From the NCBI GenBank assembly GCA_016794345.1, contig JAEUKE010000200.1, forward strand, positions 1 to 64,000: a stretch of 64,000 nucleotides of DNA, read 5' to 3'. Positions within the stretch are counted from its first letter, which is position 1. Each line of letters starts with the position of its first letter. The notes beneath the pieces are model-generated. The model worked only from the letters and a program-made list of their open reading frames with translations, was not told where the DNA came from and did no database searches. The position numbers and the translations under genes are program-made. Positions 46,449 to 55,930 of this stretch are shown here, piece by piece. This stretch comes from Myxococcales bacterium (GTDB lineage Bacteria > Myxococcota_A > Polyangia > Polyangiales > Polyangiaceae).

Positions 46449-47891
46449 TCAATCGAGCGGCTGCAGCGGCCCGAACGGGGGTGGCGCCACGGGCGAGCCG
46501 GTGTGCATCGAGTCGAGGCGGGCGGCGCGCGCGTCGAGCTCCACGTCGTAGAACGGACTGAAGCTCCGATCGACGTTGGTCTGGACGAAGTTGGCGTTTG
46601 TGGTGTGGCACGTCGGACACCCGACGATCTCGATCCGCTCGGCCAGCTTCGGGAACGCCCCGAGCACCGACGCGGGGAGCCCCTCGAGCGAGAGCCGCTC
46701 GGCCGGCGCGCTGGGCGGCACGCGGGCCGACTGAGCTCGGAGCTGCGACGGAATCCCGACGGTCCGAGCGTCGAGGCCCGCAGCGTTTGCCTCCACGAAG
46801 GCGAGGAGCTCGTCGCGGAGCGGTCCGGGCTCGTTGACCAGCGGCGTCGCGACCGTCTGGAAGAGCGCCGGGTTGTCGAGCTCGTCGGGCCCGACCGGCG
46901 ACCACTGGCGCCACTCCCACGGCGAGACCGTGAGCTCCACGCTCTCGGCGAGGAGAAAGCTGTCGTGTGCGAGCGTGCGATCGAGCCACGCCTTCGCGGC
47001 GACGGTGAACGCCTCGCCGTCCAACGAAGAGAGGCGCGACCACCGCCGCGCCGTCCCCAGGCAATGGGTCTCGCCGGAGGGGCTCACGTCGTCCGCCTGC
47101 GGCTCCTGGCGGAACAGGAACAGGAGGTGCAGCGGCGCGTAGATCGGGTGCGTCGACGCGATCGAGACGCGGAGCTCACCGCACGCTCCATTGCGGGGGG
47201 CCAGGTCGAGCCGGTTGTGCACACCGGTCACCTTGAACGGCAAGGTATCCAGATCCCACTGCCCCGGGTCCGCGCCGTGGGTCGACGCGATCTCGTCCAT
47301 GAGCTGCGCCGGGGCCGCGCGCTCCGAGTGCAGCGTCGTCGCGAACCTGCGAAACCACCGATCGAAGAGGACGCCGCCGTGGCCGTCCTCCGAGATGGCC
47401 GCCATGACGCGGCCGAGCCCGACGCTCGCCGGATCATCGAGGACGGAAGGCTCGGTCCAGACGAGGCTCCGCTCGCGGCGAGCGGCGGGCACGGGGCCCC
47501 CGCGCGCCGCGATGACGGCGCGGCTCGCCCCGGCTGCCGGCTCGACGACCACGACATCCGCGCTCACGGCGCGGGGCCGGAGCCAAGCGCCATTGGCGGC
47601 CGGCTCGACGGGCGGCCCCACGTCCTCGCCGGCGAGCCCAGAGAGCACAGCCGTCGCGCCGTCGACCGCGAGCTCGATCACACGCGAGGCTCCGTCGAAG
47701 TGGATCTCGATCGACTGCGGCTTCTCCGGATCCAGCTCGATCGTGACGGCGCCCTCCCCTGCTTCGTCGACGATCTCCGCCAGGTGCACGACGACCGGCC
47801 CATCCGGCGGATCGCGCTCCTCCGTCTCTTCGCCGGAGCACGCCGAAGCCGCGAGCGCGACGAGAACCCCCTGGCAGGCGCGGCGAATCAT
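46449..47891 (-). CDS. Exported lipoprotein with a single haem-binding CxxCH motif
   Basis: 480 residues from the ATG at 47891, overlapping the stop of the LamG gene by two bases. Signal peptide with lipobox (LVALAASAC). A beta-rich N-terminal region (VVVHLAEIVDEAGEGAVTIE) precedes a large domain with LGRVMAAISEDGHGGVLFDR, DLDTLPFKVTGVHNRLDLAP and APLHLLFLFRQEPQADD. Near residue 432, IVGCPTCHTTNANFVQTNVD holds CPTCH, a c-type haem site. Long exported proteins with one late CxxCH are common in myxobacteria and of unknown role. It is coupled to the upstream LamG/MYXO-CTERM protein, suggesting joint surface display. Confidence 0.8.
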   Translation of the reverse strand: MIRRACQGVLVALAASACSGEETEERDPPDGPVVVHLAEIVDEAGEGAVTIELDPEKPQSIEIHFDGASRVIELAVDGATAVLSGLAGEDVGPPVEPAANGAWLRPRAVSADVVVVEPAAGASRAVIAARGGPVPAARRERSLVWTEPSVLDDPASVGLGRVMAAISEDGHGGVLFDRWFRRFATTLHSERAAPAQLMDEIASTHGADPGQWDLDTLPFKVTGVHNRLDLAPRNGACGELRVSIASTHPIYAPLHLLFLFRQEPQADDVSPSGETHCLGTARRWSRLSSLDGEAFTVAAKAWLDRTLAHDSFLLAESVELTVSPWEWRQWSPVGPDELDNPALFQTVATPLVNEPGPLRDELLAFVEANAAGLDARTVGIPSQLRAQSARVPPSAPAERLSLEGLPASVLGAFPKLAERIEIVGCPTCHTTNANFVQTNVDRSFSPFYDVELDARAARLDSMHTGSPVAPPPFGPLQPLD

Positions 47892-49918
47892 GCGCGCGCT
47901 CGCCTCCGCCGCCCCCGAGAGAGCCACAGCGCCGTGATGGCCGCACCGAGCGCGCCGAGGCTTCCGTCATGCGAGCCGGAGGCGCGACAGCCGCACCCCT
48001 CCCCGCCGCCATCGACGGCATCCGCGCCGCCCGCGCCGCCGCCGGCTCCCGACGTCACACCGCCGCCGGTCGCGCCAGCCCCCGACCCCGTCGTCCCGCC
48101 CGGGCCTCCGCCACCGGTCCCGGGGGGCTCCGGCGGCTCACCGTAATGGCGCGAGTAGCGCGAGATCGCCACCTCATCCAGCCGGCCGGCGAATGCGCCG
48201 TCGCCATTGGGGCAGGCATCTCGCGGCCCTGGACCGCCGATCGAGAGCGGATCGGTCGTCGAAGCCAGGGTGCCGGCCGCGACAGTCGTCTCCACTACGG
48301 GCTGTCCGTCGAACCAGAAGCCCGCCTTGCCGGTCGGCCCGTCGTATTCGAAGGCGACGTGGGTCCACGTCCCCGGCGGAAGACCAGGGCTCACCACCGA
48401 TTGCTGCACGCCGTCCACGTTGACGCGCGCCTGGAGCGCCAGCCCCTCTTCGAGCACCAACGAATACGATCCGTCGACGAGCGTCCCCTTACCGAGGAGG
48501 ATTCGGTAGTTGTTGTTCGCGTCGCAGTCGGGGTCGACCGGCTGCACGTACATCTCGATCGTGATGCCATTGGCAGGGCTCAGGCTCGCCGCGTTCGGGA
48601 CCGTCAGCCGGTCGTCCACGCCGTCGAAGGTGAGGCTCTTGCCGATGACGCCATCGTTTGCCTTCGCGAAGTCGAGCCCGCCCTCGAGGGTGAGCGTGTT
48701 GAAGTAACCCGACACGTCCGGGGCGCGCGTCGTATCCAGCTCGCCGTCGTGGCGGACGCTCTCGTTCAAGTGCCAGAGCCCGGCGTAGCCCCCGTCCAGC
48801 CCGTCGTCGAATACGAGCTCCACGTAGTTGGACGTGTTCGATCCGAAAAACGGCCAGACGTCGACCCCCTCCGTCACGGGAAGCTGGGAGAACGTGGCCG
48901 GCCCCGGTGACGAGAAGAAGAGCCTGACCGTGTCGTTGGTCGCCGGGTTCACGCCCCCGTCGATGTGCGCGACGCCCCAGTTCGTCGGGTACCCGATCAC
49001 CGAGAGCGCGTTGCGCCGCGGACCGCAACCAGGCGGGTTCTCGGCCGCGATGCACGGCATGGGAGCCGCAGCGAAGATGACCGCCTCCCCGTCGGGCATG
49101 AGCCAGGGGTAAGCGCCGCGGAACAGGTCTCCCGGCTCGAACTGGGTGCCGTCGGCTGCGCGGAGCTTTCGCTCGGCGAGGGGGTAGACTCCGACGACCC
49201 GCGGATCGGCGTGCAAGCTCGAGATCGGCTGCGGGGCAGTCCACCCCGAGGCCGCGCACGCGCTCGCGTTCACGCTGTACATCAGGACGTCGATCGTCCC
49301 GTCGTTCGCGGGGTGCCCCTGGTAGACGAGCAGCTTGCCATCTTGTGTGACCGTGGGCTCGATGCCCATCAGGAGCGTCGAGAGCGGCTCGATCGAGCCG
49401 AGCTCGACCTTGTGGATCTGCGCGTCGGCCGTCTTCGGCGCTTCGACCCAGACCGAGAGGTGCCGCCGTCGCATGACGAAGCCGCCCTGGGCGGCCGGGG
49501 TCACCGCGTCGGAGTCGAGCAGCCAGACGTCGTAACAATCGTAGGGGCCGGCTGCGCTCGCTGCGCCCGATTCGTCACAAGCGTACGGCGCCGTGGCCGG
49601 GTCCGGCTCACAGATCGCGAGCGCGTTTTCGATGCCATCTGGCGCGCCGAAGAAATGGAATCGTGGGCTCAACATCGGGCCCGTCGCGTCCGGCAACCCG
49701 TCGGGGAGGTAGGTCGTCGCCTCCGGCCGGAGCAGCTGCGCTTGCCAACCTGCGCTGTCTCGAACGAGGAGCAGCCGGCCGTCGAACGAGATGTTGTGCC
49801 CGTTCCCACCGAACGCGCTCGGCACGCTCCGCGAGCTCGTCACGGCGAGAGCGTCGGATGGCCAACCGAGGCCCGTGGTGAGGAGCGAAGCGAAGCAGAG
49901 GACGGGCACGGCGCGCAT
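47888..49918 (-). CDS. LamG-domain exported protein with MYXO-CTERM tail
   Basis: 676 residues from the ATG at 49918; the frame extends upstream but without coding character. Signal peptide to about residue 25 (LGWPSDALAV). The N-terminal two-thirds resembles a TolB-like beta-propeller (GIEPTVTQDGKLLVYQGHPA, YPWLMPDGEAVIFAAAPMP). A LamG/concanavalin-like domain follows (GKSLTFDGVDDRLTVPNAAS to LDEVAISRYSRHYGE), then a Gly-rich linker and a MYXO-CTERM signal (EGCGCRASGS, a hydrophobic helix, GRRRRAR). It is therefore probably displayed on the outer surface, and LamG domains bind glycans. It is co-transcribed with the CxxCH lipoprotein. Confidence 0.85.
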   Translation of the reverse strand: MRAVPVLCFASLLTTGLGWPSDALAVTSSRSVPSAFGGNGHNISFDGRLLLVRDSAGWQAQLLRPEATTYLPDGLPDATGPMLSPRFHFFGAPDGIENALAICEPDPATAPYACDESGAASAAGPYDCYDVWLLDSDAVTPAAQGGFVMRRRHLSVWVEAPKTADAQIHKVELGSIEPLSTLLMGIEPTVTQDGKLLVYQGHPANDGTIDVLMYSVNASACAASGWTAPQPISSLHADPRVVGVYPLAERKLRAADGTQFEPGDLFRGAYPWLMPDGEAVIFAAAPMPCIAAENPPGCGPRRNALSVIGYPTNWGVAHIDGGVNPATNDTVRLFFSSPGPATFSQLPVTEGVDVWPFFGSNTSNYVELVFDDGLDGGYAGLWHLNESVRHDGELDTTRAPDVSGYFNTLTLEGGLDFAKANDGVIGKSLTFDGVDDRLTVPNAASLSPANGITIEMYVQPVDPDCDANNNYRILLGKGTLVDGSYSLVLEEGLALQARVNVDGVQQSVVSPGLPPGTWTHVAFEYDGPTGKAGFWFDGQPVVETTVAAGTLASTTDPLSIGGPGPRDACPNGDGAFAGRLDEVAISRYSRHYGEPPEPPGTGGGGPGGTTGSGAGATGGGVTSGAGGGAGGADAVDGGGEGCGCRASGSHDGSLGALGAAITALWLSRGRRRRARA

Positions 49919-50070
49919 TGCCGCGACCCTACTCCAGCCGACGGGCGGAGACAGCGCGCTCGCGCCGTTTGTTCTCTCCTCGCAATTTTCCAGAAGCGCC
50001 GGACGCCGTCGGAGAGCGCGTTCCGTTTGGTGATGACGGCAACGCGGCTCCGGGCTGGTAGCATGGGTGC

Positions 50071-50760
50071 GTGCGCCTCCGCAGCATCTTGTCTTTGGCC
50101 ATCGCGGGCCTCGTCGCTTGTACGTCCACGGTCGAGTCGGAGGGCGACACGAGCACGTCGACGGGAACCGGAGGGGCGACAACGACGAGCGCGACCTCGT
50201 CGTCTTCGGGCAGCGGCGCGGGCGGCGAAGGCGGCGGGGCTTGCGCGCCCCCCGCCAGCGCCGGCGCGTTCGAGATCGGCACGGGCGAGCGCTGCTTCGA
50301 GCCTCTGGTGAGCGATCAAGAGGTGCCTTTGATGCAAGGCCCGCAGGGCGGCTACCACGTGTGGCTCGCGGTGGGCTGCAACGACTGCCCCGACAATCCG
50401 ACCCTCGTCTGGGGCGCGCTGGACCCGGCGACGGGCGCGACCTTGGAAGGCACGTACGAGAGCCAATCTGTCGTGGATCTCTCGAACCAGTCCTGGCCGC
50501 AGATCGCCGGCCTCTTCACGAACATGCCGGGCCTGTCGTGGGATCCGATGACCTACCCGCCCCCGGCCAAGGGGACACATGTCGTCCTCTACGCCAAGCT
50601 CCTCGGCTCCAGTATGGAGACGCTGCACGAGGGTCAGGTCGAGATCGTGATCGGCGACACGCTCGTCTGGGACCCCTGCGCCACCGATCCGATGAACTGC
50701 CCGGACGGGGCGGGCGGCGCCTTCGGCGGCGGAACGGGCGGGCTCGGCGGCGGGCGCTGA
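50071..50760 (+). CDS. Exported lipoprotein of the G-P-Q-G-G-(W/Y)-H family
   Basis: 229 residues. Signal peptide with lipobox (AIAGLVAC), a Thr/Ser-rich linker (STSTGTGGATTTSATSSSSG), then a domain with PLMQGPQGGYHVWLAVGCND, TLVWGALDPATGATLEG, AGLFTNMPGLSWDPMTYPPP and HVVLYAKLLG, ending in a Gly-rich tail. The G-P-Q-G-G-Y-H phrase matches the zinc-island lipoprotein at 14942-15472, but there is no Zur-like box here. The Cys pairs (CNDC, CATDPMNC) may form disulfides. The function is unknown. It converges on the wax ester synthase gene, 12 bases away. Confidence 0.75.
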   Translation: MRLRSILSLAIAGLVACTSTVESEGDTSTSTGTGGATTTSATSSSSGSGAGGEGGGACAPPASAGAFEIGTGERCFEPLVSDQEVPLMQGPQGGYHVWLAVGCNDCPDNPTLVWGALDPATGATLEGTYESQSVVDLSNQSWPQIAGLFTNMPGLSWDPMTYPPPAKGTHVVLYAKLLGSSMETLHEGQVEIVIGDTLVWDPCATDPMNCPDGAGGAFGGGTGGLGGGR

Positions 50761-50772
50761 GTCGGCGCGCCG

Positions 50773-52176
50773 TCAGCTCGCGCGGGCTTCGAGCTCCGAC
50801 AGGGCGAGCGCCATACCCTTCGTGATACGAGCCGGCTCCGGCAGCAGGTCCCGGCACGCAAGCGCCCCGACGTGCAGGCCGCCGCCATAGCTCCACACGG
50901 TGATGTTCAACCCGATGCTCTCGAGCACGGGACCGCCGGAGTGAATCGCCGTCACGTCCCAGCCCGGGAGCGCGAGCGGCTCTCGCGGCCCGGGCACGTT
51001 CGACACGACGAGGTTGATCGGCGGGGGTACGCGACCGCCGAGAGGCCACATCCCCCAGATGCGGCGCTCCAGACCGAGCAGCAATGGCGGAACGTAGTTG
51101 GACCACGCCGTGACCAGATCCATCCCCAGCGCTCGGCTCCGTGCCTTCGCGACGGCCGCCACCGAGTGGATCTCCCGGAGCCGCTCGACGGGGTCGTCGA
51201 TGTCCGTTGCCAACGTGGCGAACAGGTTGGACAGGCGATTGCCGGAGTAGCGCGGGCCGCCGCCCTCCCCGTCGTCGGACATCGGCACGCTCGCGATGAG
51301 AGAACGCGCCGGGCGCTCCGCCTGCTCCTGCAGGTAATGGCGCACGCCGCCGCTCACCAGTGCGAGCACGACGTCGTTGAACGTGACGCCGAACGCCGAC
51401 TTGACCTGATGAACGCCCTCGAGCGAAAGCGTGGCCGACGCAAACGACCGCGACGGAGAGAGCGGTCGATTGAACGAGGTTCGCGGCGCGTCCACCACGG
51501 GGATGGGCGCGTGGACGGGCGCGTGCTCGGACCGGAGCACGCCGCTCAGACGCTGGCTGGTCCGCGCGAGCAGCGCCGGCAGCGCGGCCGCCTGCCGGAC
51601 GTGATCCGCGAGCGCACCGAGCACGAGGTTCGCTCGTCCCGGGACCGTGGGATCGCGGGGCGGAGCGGCGTCGTCGGGCGCGGGACGAGGCGCGAGCGCC
51701 CCCGTCAGGATCCGCATCGCCGCGACACCGTCCGCCACGGCATGATGGAGCTTGAGCAAGAGCCCCACGGAGCCATCCTCCAGACCTTCGAGGAGCCAGA
51801 GCTCCCAGAGCGGCCGCGTGCGATCGAGCGGCCGGGCAGCGACGCCCGCGACCGCCTCGTCGAGCTCGGCTCGACCGCCCGGCGGCGGAATGAAGACACG
51901 GCCGACGTGGGCGCGCAGATCGACGCGCTCGTCCTCGATCCACACCGGGTGATGGAGCCCGAACGGAACCTCCACGACGCGCCTGCGGAACGCCCGATAG
52001 CGGAGGAGGCGGGCGGCCACGTCGCGGAGGAGCACCTCGGGTGGCTGCCGCTCGCCCGCCTCGCTCGGGCGCAAGACGAGGAGCTTGAGCGTGTGCATGA
52101 ACAACGTGGAGGACTCCACGTACAAGAAGCCTGCGTCCTGCCCGCTCAACCGCTCCAACTCCGAGCGGCGTAGCAC
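50773..52176 (-). CDS. Wax ester synthase/diacylglycerol acyltransferase (WS/DGAT)
   Basis: 467 residues, typical length. It starts RLSGQDAGFLYVESSTLFMH and has the catalytic LKLHHAVADGVAAMRIL near residue 138 (H-H-x3-D-G). Conserved downstream blocks are GVTFNDVVLALVSGGVRHYL near 265, GNRLSNLFATLATDIDDPVE near 315 and NLVVSNVPGPREPLALPG near 385. It esterifies fatty alcohols or diacylglycerol with acyl-CoA, making neutral storage lipids, probably at the inner membrane. It stands alone among unrelated genes; the T6SS-associated gene at 52195-53472 lies 19 bases upstream on the same strand. Confidence 0.93.
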   Translation of the reverse strand: MLRRSELERLSGQDAGFLYVESSTLFMHTLKLLVLRPSEAGERQPPEVLLRDVAARLLRYRAFRRRVVEVPFGLHHPVWIEDERVDLRAHVGRVFIPPPGGRAELDEAVAGVAARPLDRTRPLWELWLLEGLEDGSVGLLLKLHHAVADGVAAMRILTGALAPRPAPDDAAPPRDPTVPGRANLVLGALADHVRQAAALPALLARTSQRLSGVLRSEHAPVHAPIPVVDAPRTSFNRPLSPSRSFASATLSLEGVHQVKSAFGVTFNDVVLALVSGGVRHYLQEQAERPARSLIASVPMSDDGEGGGPRYSGNRLSNLFATLATDIDDPVERLREIHSVAAVAKARSRALGMDLVTAWSNYVPPLLLGLERRIWGMWPLGGRVPPPINLVVSNVPGPREPLALPGWDVTAIHSGGPVLESIGLNITVWSYGGGLHVGALACRDLLPEPARITKGMALALSELEARAS

Positions 52177-52194
52177 GCCCCCACTCGCGCTGCC

Positions 52195-53472
52195 TCAGCC
52201 TCGCGACAGCTTTGCGGTCATGGCAGCGAGCTCCTTCATTTTGGCCTCGGCGTGGCGAACCAGCAGCGCGAGCGCTTCCCCGGGATCCTTCGTGTTGCGG
52301 AGCTCTGCCTGCACCTTCGTGTCGACGTTCCCGTCGGCGAGGATGCTCGCGGCCTTCTCCATCTGGGCGTCGATCTCGGCCTGCTGGAGCTCCGCCTCGG
52401 AAGGCTCCACCGGGCTCAGCTCGCGGAAGCGCGCTTCGTGCTCCTCCGCGGAGAGCGGCTCGTCGTTCAGGCTCTCCTCCGCGACATAGACGGCCTCGAT
52501 CTCCGGATACCCGGCGGCGCGAACCGCGAAGGGCCGCCTCCAGACCAGCGTCACGCGCTCGGCGTCGGCATCGAACGACACGGTGTCGAGGCGCATCTCG
52601 ACCTCCACGAAGCGACCCGGCTGGCCCTTGAAGGCCCGGAGCGCGACGAAGACGCGCAAGCGCTGTCCGGGGAGCGTGCCGTGGAAGGCGCCGATCTCGG
52701 GGCGAACGTGGGTGAGCACAAATGACTCGTCACCGCGGAAGTAACAGCCTTCGTCGAGCTGCTGGTCGTCGGGCGCGGCGTTGAACGACCGCGGATCGAA
52801 ATCGACGGGAGGCAGCGGCGCGCGGAACGCCGCCCACCGCGCGTCGCGTGTCCCCATCCGCGTGGCGCGCGGAGCCCAGGACGGCGCGATCGGTCCGAAC
52901 CCGACCGGTGGCGGCCGGTCACCGGGAGCACGCATCCGATGCTCCGGATGCTCGATGTTGGGCAGCGGGACGATCTGCCCCTCTCCGGGCTCGGGTACCG
53001 CATCGACGCCACGGCCGAGCGGGTTCTGTGGGTCGGCGAGCGAGCCGTAGGTGAGCTCCCAGCGGAGGGGCATCTTCTCGAAAGGGCGAGGCGCGGTCGG
53101 CGTTCCGTTGGCGGCGAATCGCCTGTCACCGGTGATCTTCAGGATCTTTCGGATCGATCCGACCTCGAGCCCCGCATCGCACTCGGCGCGCGCCCGACCG
53201 CCCTCCGGGTAACAGTGCCCGCGCAGCATCACCTCGCCGCGCGTCTTGAGCGGGCAGAGGTCGGTCGCATGCACGAGGCTGCGCCCGAGGTCATCCATGT
53301 GTTGCTCGTCGCCTCGGATCGGCTCCTGCTCGTCCGCCGGAACGGCGCTCGCGGCTTCCCCGAGCTTCAGCTCGAACAGCCCCTTCACGATGAGCGAGAG
53401 AGCAGGCCGCGACGGCCCGGTCGAGAAGTCGAACGCGTGAAAGCGGTAGGGAGTCGTGTTGACGATCTTCAT
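52195..53472 (-). CDS. DUF2169 domain protein of a type VI secretion vgrG module
   Basis: 425 residues. It opens MKIVNTTPYRFHAFDFSTGP and SLIVKGLFELKLGEA, then DLCPLKTRGEVMLRGHCYPE near residue 75, the DUF2169 signature (D-x-x-P-x-K with G-x-A/C). PRSFNAAPDDQQLDEGCYF and FVALRAFKGQPGRFVEVEMR follow, and the C-terminus is a helical, charge-rich extension. DUF2169 proteins are encoded beside VgrG and PAAR-like genes and are thought to be adaptors loading effectors onto the spike. It is the last gene of the set 57433-52195 (vgrG, PAAR-like, 676-residue protein, DUF2169), 6 bases after the previous gene. Confidence 0.85.
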   Translation of the reverse strand: MKIVNTTPYRFHAFDFSTGPSRPALSLIVKGLFELKLGEAASAVPADEQEPIRGDEQHMDDLGRSLVHATDLCPLKTRGEVMLRGHCYPEGGRARAECDAGLEVGSIRKILKITGDRRFAANGTPTAPRPFEKMPLRWELTYGSLADPQNPLGRGVDAVPEPGEGQIVPLPNIEHPEHRMRAPGDRPPPVGFGPIAPSWAPRATRMGTRDARWAAFRAPLPPVDFDPRSFNAAPDDQQLDEGCYFRGDESFVLTHVRPEIGAFHGTLPGQRLRVFVALRAFKGQPGRFVEVEMRLDTVSFDADAERVTLVWRRPFAVRAAGYPEIEAVYVAEESLNDEPLSAEEHEARFRELSPVEPSEAELQQAEIDAQMEKAASILADGNVDTKVQAELRNTKDPGEALALLVRHAEAKMKELAAMTAKLSRG

Positions 53473-53478
53473 GGCGGC

Positions 53479-55509
53479 TCAGGGAAGCTGGAAGATGTCG
53501 ACCGCGCTCGAACCCGAGTTGGTCACGAGCTCCGTGATGCCGGCGGGGGTGGCGTTGCCCGGGGCGGCAGTCGGGATGAAGTTCGTTGTCGGCGACGCGG
53601 TGAGCACCTGCGTCCCACTGACGATGATCCCCTGCTGACCGATGTGGATGTAGCTGGTCCCCACTTGCAGCTTGATCCCCGCGTCGTTGATCACGATGTT
53701 GGACGGCTGGGTCGGCGAGCTGCCCGTCGCCGCCGCCGCGGCCTTCTGGGTGGCGAGCTGGACCACTCCTGCGACGGCCGTCGCCGCCGCAAGGATCGCG
53801 TTGAGCGAGACGGCAGCGAGGTAGACCGCCTCCCCTGCCTCCATCATCTCGCGGACGTTTGCGGTCGGCCCGTCCGACTCACTCGTCGTCGCCGAGCCGA
53901 TGGAGGCGAACGCCGCCGTGTAAGCGGCGAGCGCGCCATTGACGACGGCCATTCCAGCACGGACCACGACGCCGAAAGCTTTGAACGTCGCGAGAGTGAA
54001 CTTGGCCGTGGGATCGACCGCGAGCACGACCGACTTCGCCCCCTTCCCCACGAAGCTCTGGTCGTAGCTGACCTTCCCCACGGGCGACGTCGTCTCCAGG
54101 CCGCCACCGCCGATCTCCACCTTGAAGCCGAGCGGCGCCGAGAGGCTGATGCCCGTGAGGGCGTCGAACGCGACGCCGAGCGAATTGGTGAACTTCAATC
54201 CACCCGCGAACGCGTAGTCCGACCCGAGGGTGAAGCTGCCGTTGTCCGCTGCTGCGACGTTGAGCGTCTTGCTGAGATCGAACTTCGTGGTCCGCCAGCT
54301 CACGCCAGTCGCCTCGCGGCGCGTGAGCGACGCGGTCACGAGTGACCTGTCCGACACCTCGGACACGTCGCTCAGGGTGCCGTTGCGGATGGCCTCCAGC
54401 GTGTCGTCGCTGACGTCGTAGGTCTCGGAGTACGTCTCGCCGAGCACCGTCCGGGTGTCCTTGCCGACGGTGACCTTGAGCGCCTCGGGGGTGGTGATGG
54501 TGACCGCCTCATCCGAATAGAGCGCGACGCCGTCGCCGAGACTGAATCGCGCCGACTGGTCTTCGGGGGCTTGGAGCCCGTCGAGCACACCCTTCGCCCA
54601 GCCGCGCGCGTCGGCCGCGGCGGCCGTGCTGCGCTCGATCTCGACGAGCTTGCGCCGCGCGAGCGGGTCTTGGGCGGCGCGCTCCGAGAGCTTGGCACGT
54701 GACTCGGAGAGGCCTTCCATCGCGCGGTCGCGTTGCCAGTTGGCGACCGTGAGGTGGAGCCCGCGCAGGGCTCCGAGCGCCCAGGCCTTGATCGAGCTCC
54801 GGTCGGAGACCTCCCCTGATCGGACGTCGCCCGACGTCCGGATCGAATCGAGCCTGTCGAGCGCCGGGCCATCGCTCAGGGCCGCAGCAGCGACGAGCGT
54901 GAGCCGCTTCGACTCGCCGAGGGGCCCGCCCGCCATGATGAGCTCGACGAGCGCGGCCGTGTCCACGGGCAAGACGGCGTCCGCGCTCGTGACGCCGGCG
55001 ATGGCCGGCGTGGGCGTCGAAGGAAGGAGAGCTTCGATGAAGTCGTGGAGATCCCCCGGGTCGATGGCGCCGACGAGCGGCGCTTCGACGTCCGCGCTCG
55101 GACGGCCCAGCCGGAAGTACGCGCGATAGGTTCTCGCTTCGCCGCCCGCCGCCGATGTCTCGGCGTCCTCTCGATTGAGCACGTGCACCACGTAGGAGTC
55201 GTTCAAGACGCGGGTGTCGGCCTTGCCGTTCACGAACTGGACGAGATCGCCTTCCGTGTAGAGCGTGATGCCCGCCGTCGGGCTCGCGCCGAACGCGGCT
55301 TCCACGGCGGCCTGCGATTCGACGTCGGTGTAGGCCGCTCGGAGCGCCCCGAGCAACGCCTGCTCGGTGGTTCCATCCGGGCTGCCGAGGCGCAGGTAGC
55401 TCTCCTGCGTCGCGACCGCTTGGGCGCTCCCATTGCTCCCCTGGGTTGCAGGTGAATGGGGGACGTGGACCGTGAATGATTTTTCGCCAGGATCCGCAAA
55501 GGTCGTCAT
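53479..55509 (-). CDS. Large T6SS-module protein with spike-like C-terminus, candidate cargo
   Basis: 676 residues with no signal peptide. The N-terminal part (SYLRLGSPDGTTEQALLGAL, GITLYTEGDLVQFVNGKADT) is followed by a helical region and a beta-rich middle (SFTLGSDYAFAGGLKFTNSL, then SLSAPLGFKVEIGGGG). An Ala-rich hydrophobic helix (LNAILAAATAVAGVVQLATQ) precedes about 70 residues of short strands, INDAGIKLQVGTSYIHIGQQ and GIIVSGTQV, resembling the gp5/VgrG needle repeats. Located between PAAR-like and DUF2169 genes, it is likely a spike-loaded structural or effector protein. I recognise no enzymatic motif. It lies 16 bases downstream of the PAAR-like gene. Confidence 0.72.
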   Translation of the reverse strand: MTTFADPGEKSFTVHVPHSPATQGSNGSAQAVATQESYLRLGSPDGTTEQALLGALRAAYTDVESQAAVEAAFGASPTAGITLYTEGDLVQFVNGKADTRVLNDSYVVHVLNREDAETSAAGGEARTYRAYFRLGRPSADVEAPLVGAIDPGDLHDFIEALLPSTPTPAIAGVTSADAVLPVDTAALVELIMAGGPLGESKRLTLVAAAALSDGPALDRLDSIRTSGDVRSGEVSDRSSIKAWALGALRGLHLTVANWQRDRAMEGLSESRAKLSERAAQDPLARRKLVEIERSTAAAADARGWAKGVLDGLQAPEDQSARFSLGDGVALYSDEAVTITTPEALKVTVGKDTRTVLGETYSETYDVSDDTLEAIRNGTLSDVSEVSDRSLVTASLTRREATGVSWRTTKFDLSKTLNVAAADNGSFTLGSDYAFAGGLKFTNSLGVAFDALTGISLSAPLGFKVEIGGGGLETTSPVGKVSYDQSFVGKGAKSVVLAVDPTAKFTLATFKAFGVVVRAGMAVVNGALAAYTAAFASIGSATTSESDGPTANVREMMEAGEAVYLAAVSLNAILAAATAVAGVVQLATQKAAAAATGSSPTQPSNIVINDAGIKLQVGTSYIHIGQQGIIVSGTQVLTASPTTNFIPTAAPGNATPAGITELVTNSGSSAVDIFQLP

Positions 55510-55524
55510 CGTCGTTCTCCGATC

Positions 55525-55917
55525 TCAGGTGGCGTCCAGGGGGCCAGGCACGGGCGCGGAAGGCGCTATCGATCCGCCGAACGCGCAGCTCGTTCGGCAG
55601 CCGACCGTGGCGATGGGCAGCGCTCCGGCCGAGCTGGTGAGCGCGGGCGGCCCCCACGGCGCGACGGGTGTGGGCACACACGGAGCCGGCGTGAGGACGC
55701 CCTGCGCCGCCGCCGTGGCCGCCGCGACGGCCGGGTTCGCTTGGCTCCGGCACATCCCGAACGGCGGGATGTTGGACGCCGTTATCTGGTCCACGGTCGC
55801 GAGGGGGAGACCGCCGAGCAACGTTGGCAGCCCCGGCTTGGGGGTCGCGACGAAGGTCGAGGGGGCGAGCCCCATCGTGCAGGTCAGCGTCGTTCCGGTC
55901 GTGATGGGCTTGGGCAT
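55525..55917 (-). CDS. PAAR-like (DUF4280/DUF4150 type) spike-tip protein
   Basis: 130 residues. It begins KPITTGTTLTCTMGLAPSTF and has NIPPFGMCRSQANPAV, TPAPCVPTPVAPWG and ATVGCRTSCAFGGSI, with evenly spaced Cys and Pro-Gly turns, as in PAAR-like proteins that cap the VgrG trimer and often bind one metal ion. It is placed 13 bases after vgrG and before the 676-residue protein, the standard order for a VgrG-PAAR-cargo cassette. The short length means no fused toxin domain. Confidence 0.85.
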   Translation of the reverse strand: MPKPITTGTTLTCTMGLAPSTFVATPKPGLPTLLGGLPLATVDQITASNIPPFGMCRSQANPAVAAATAAAQGVLTPAPCVPTPVAPWGPPALTSSAGALPIATVGCRTSCAFGGSIAPSAPVPGPLDAT

Positions 55918-55930
55918 GTGTGGCTTCCTC

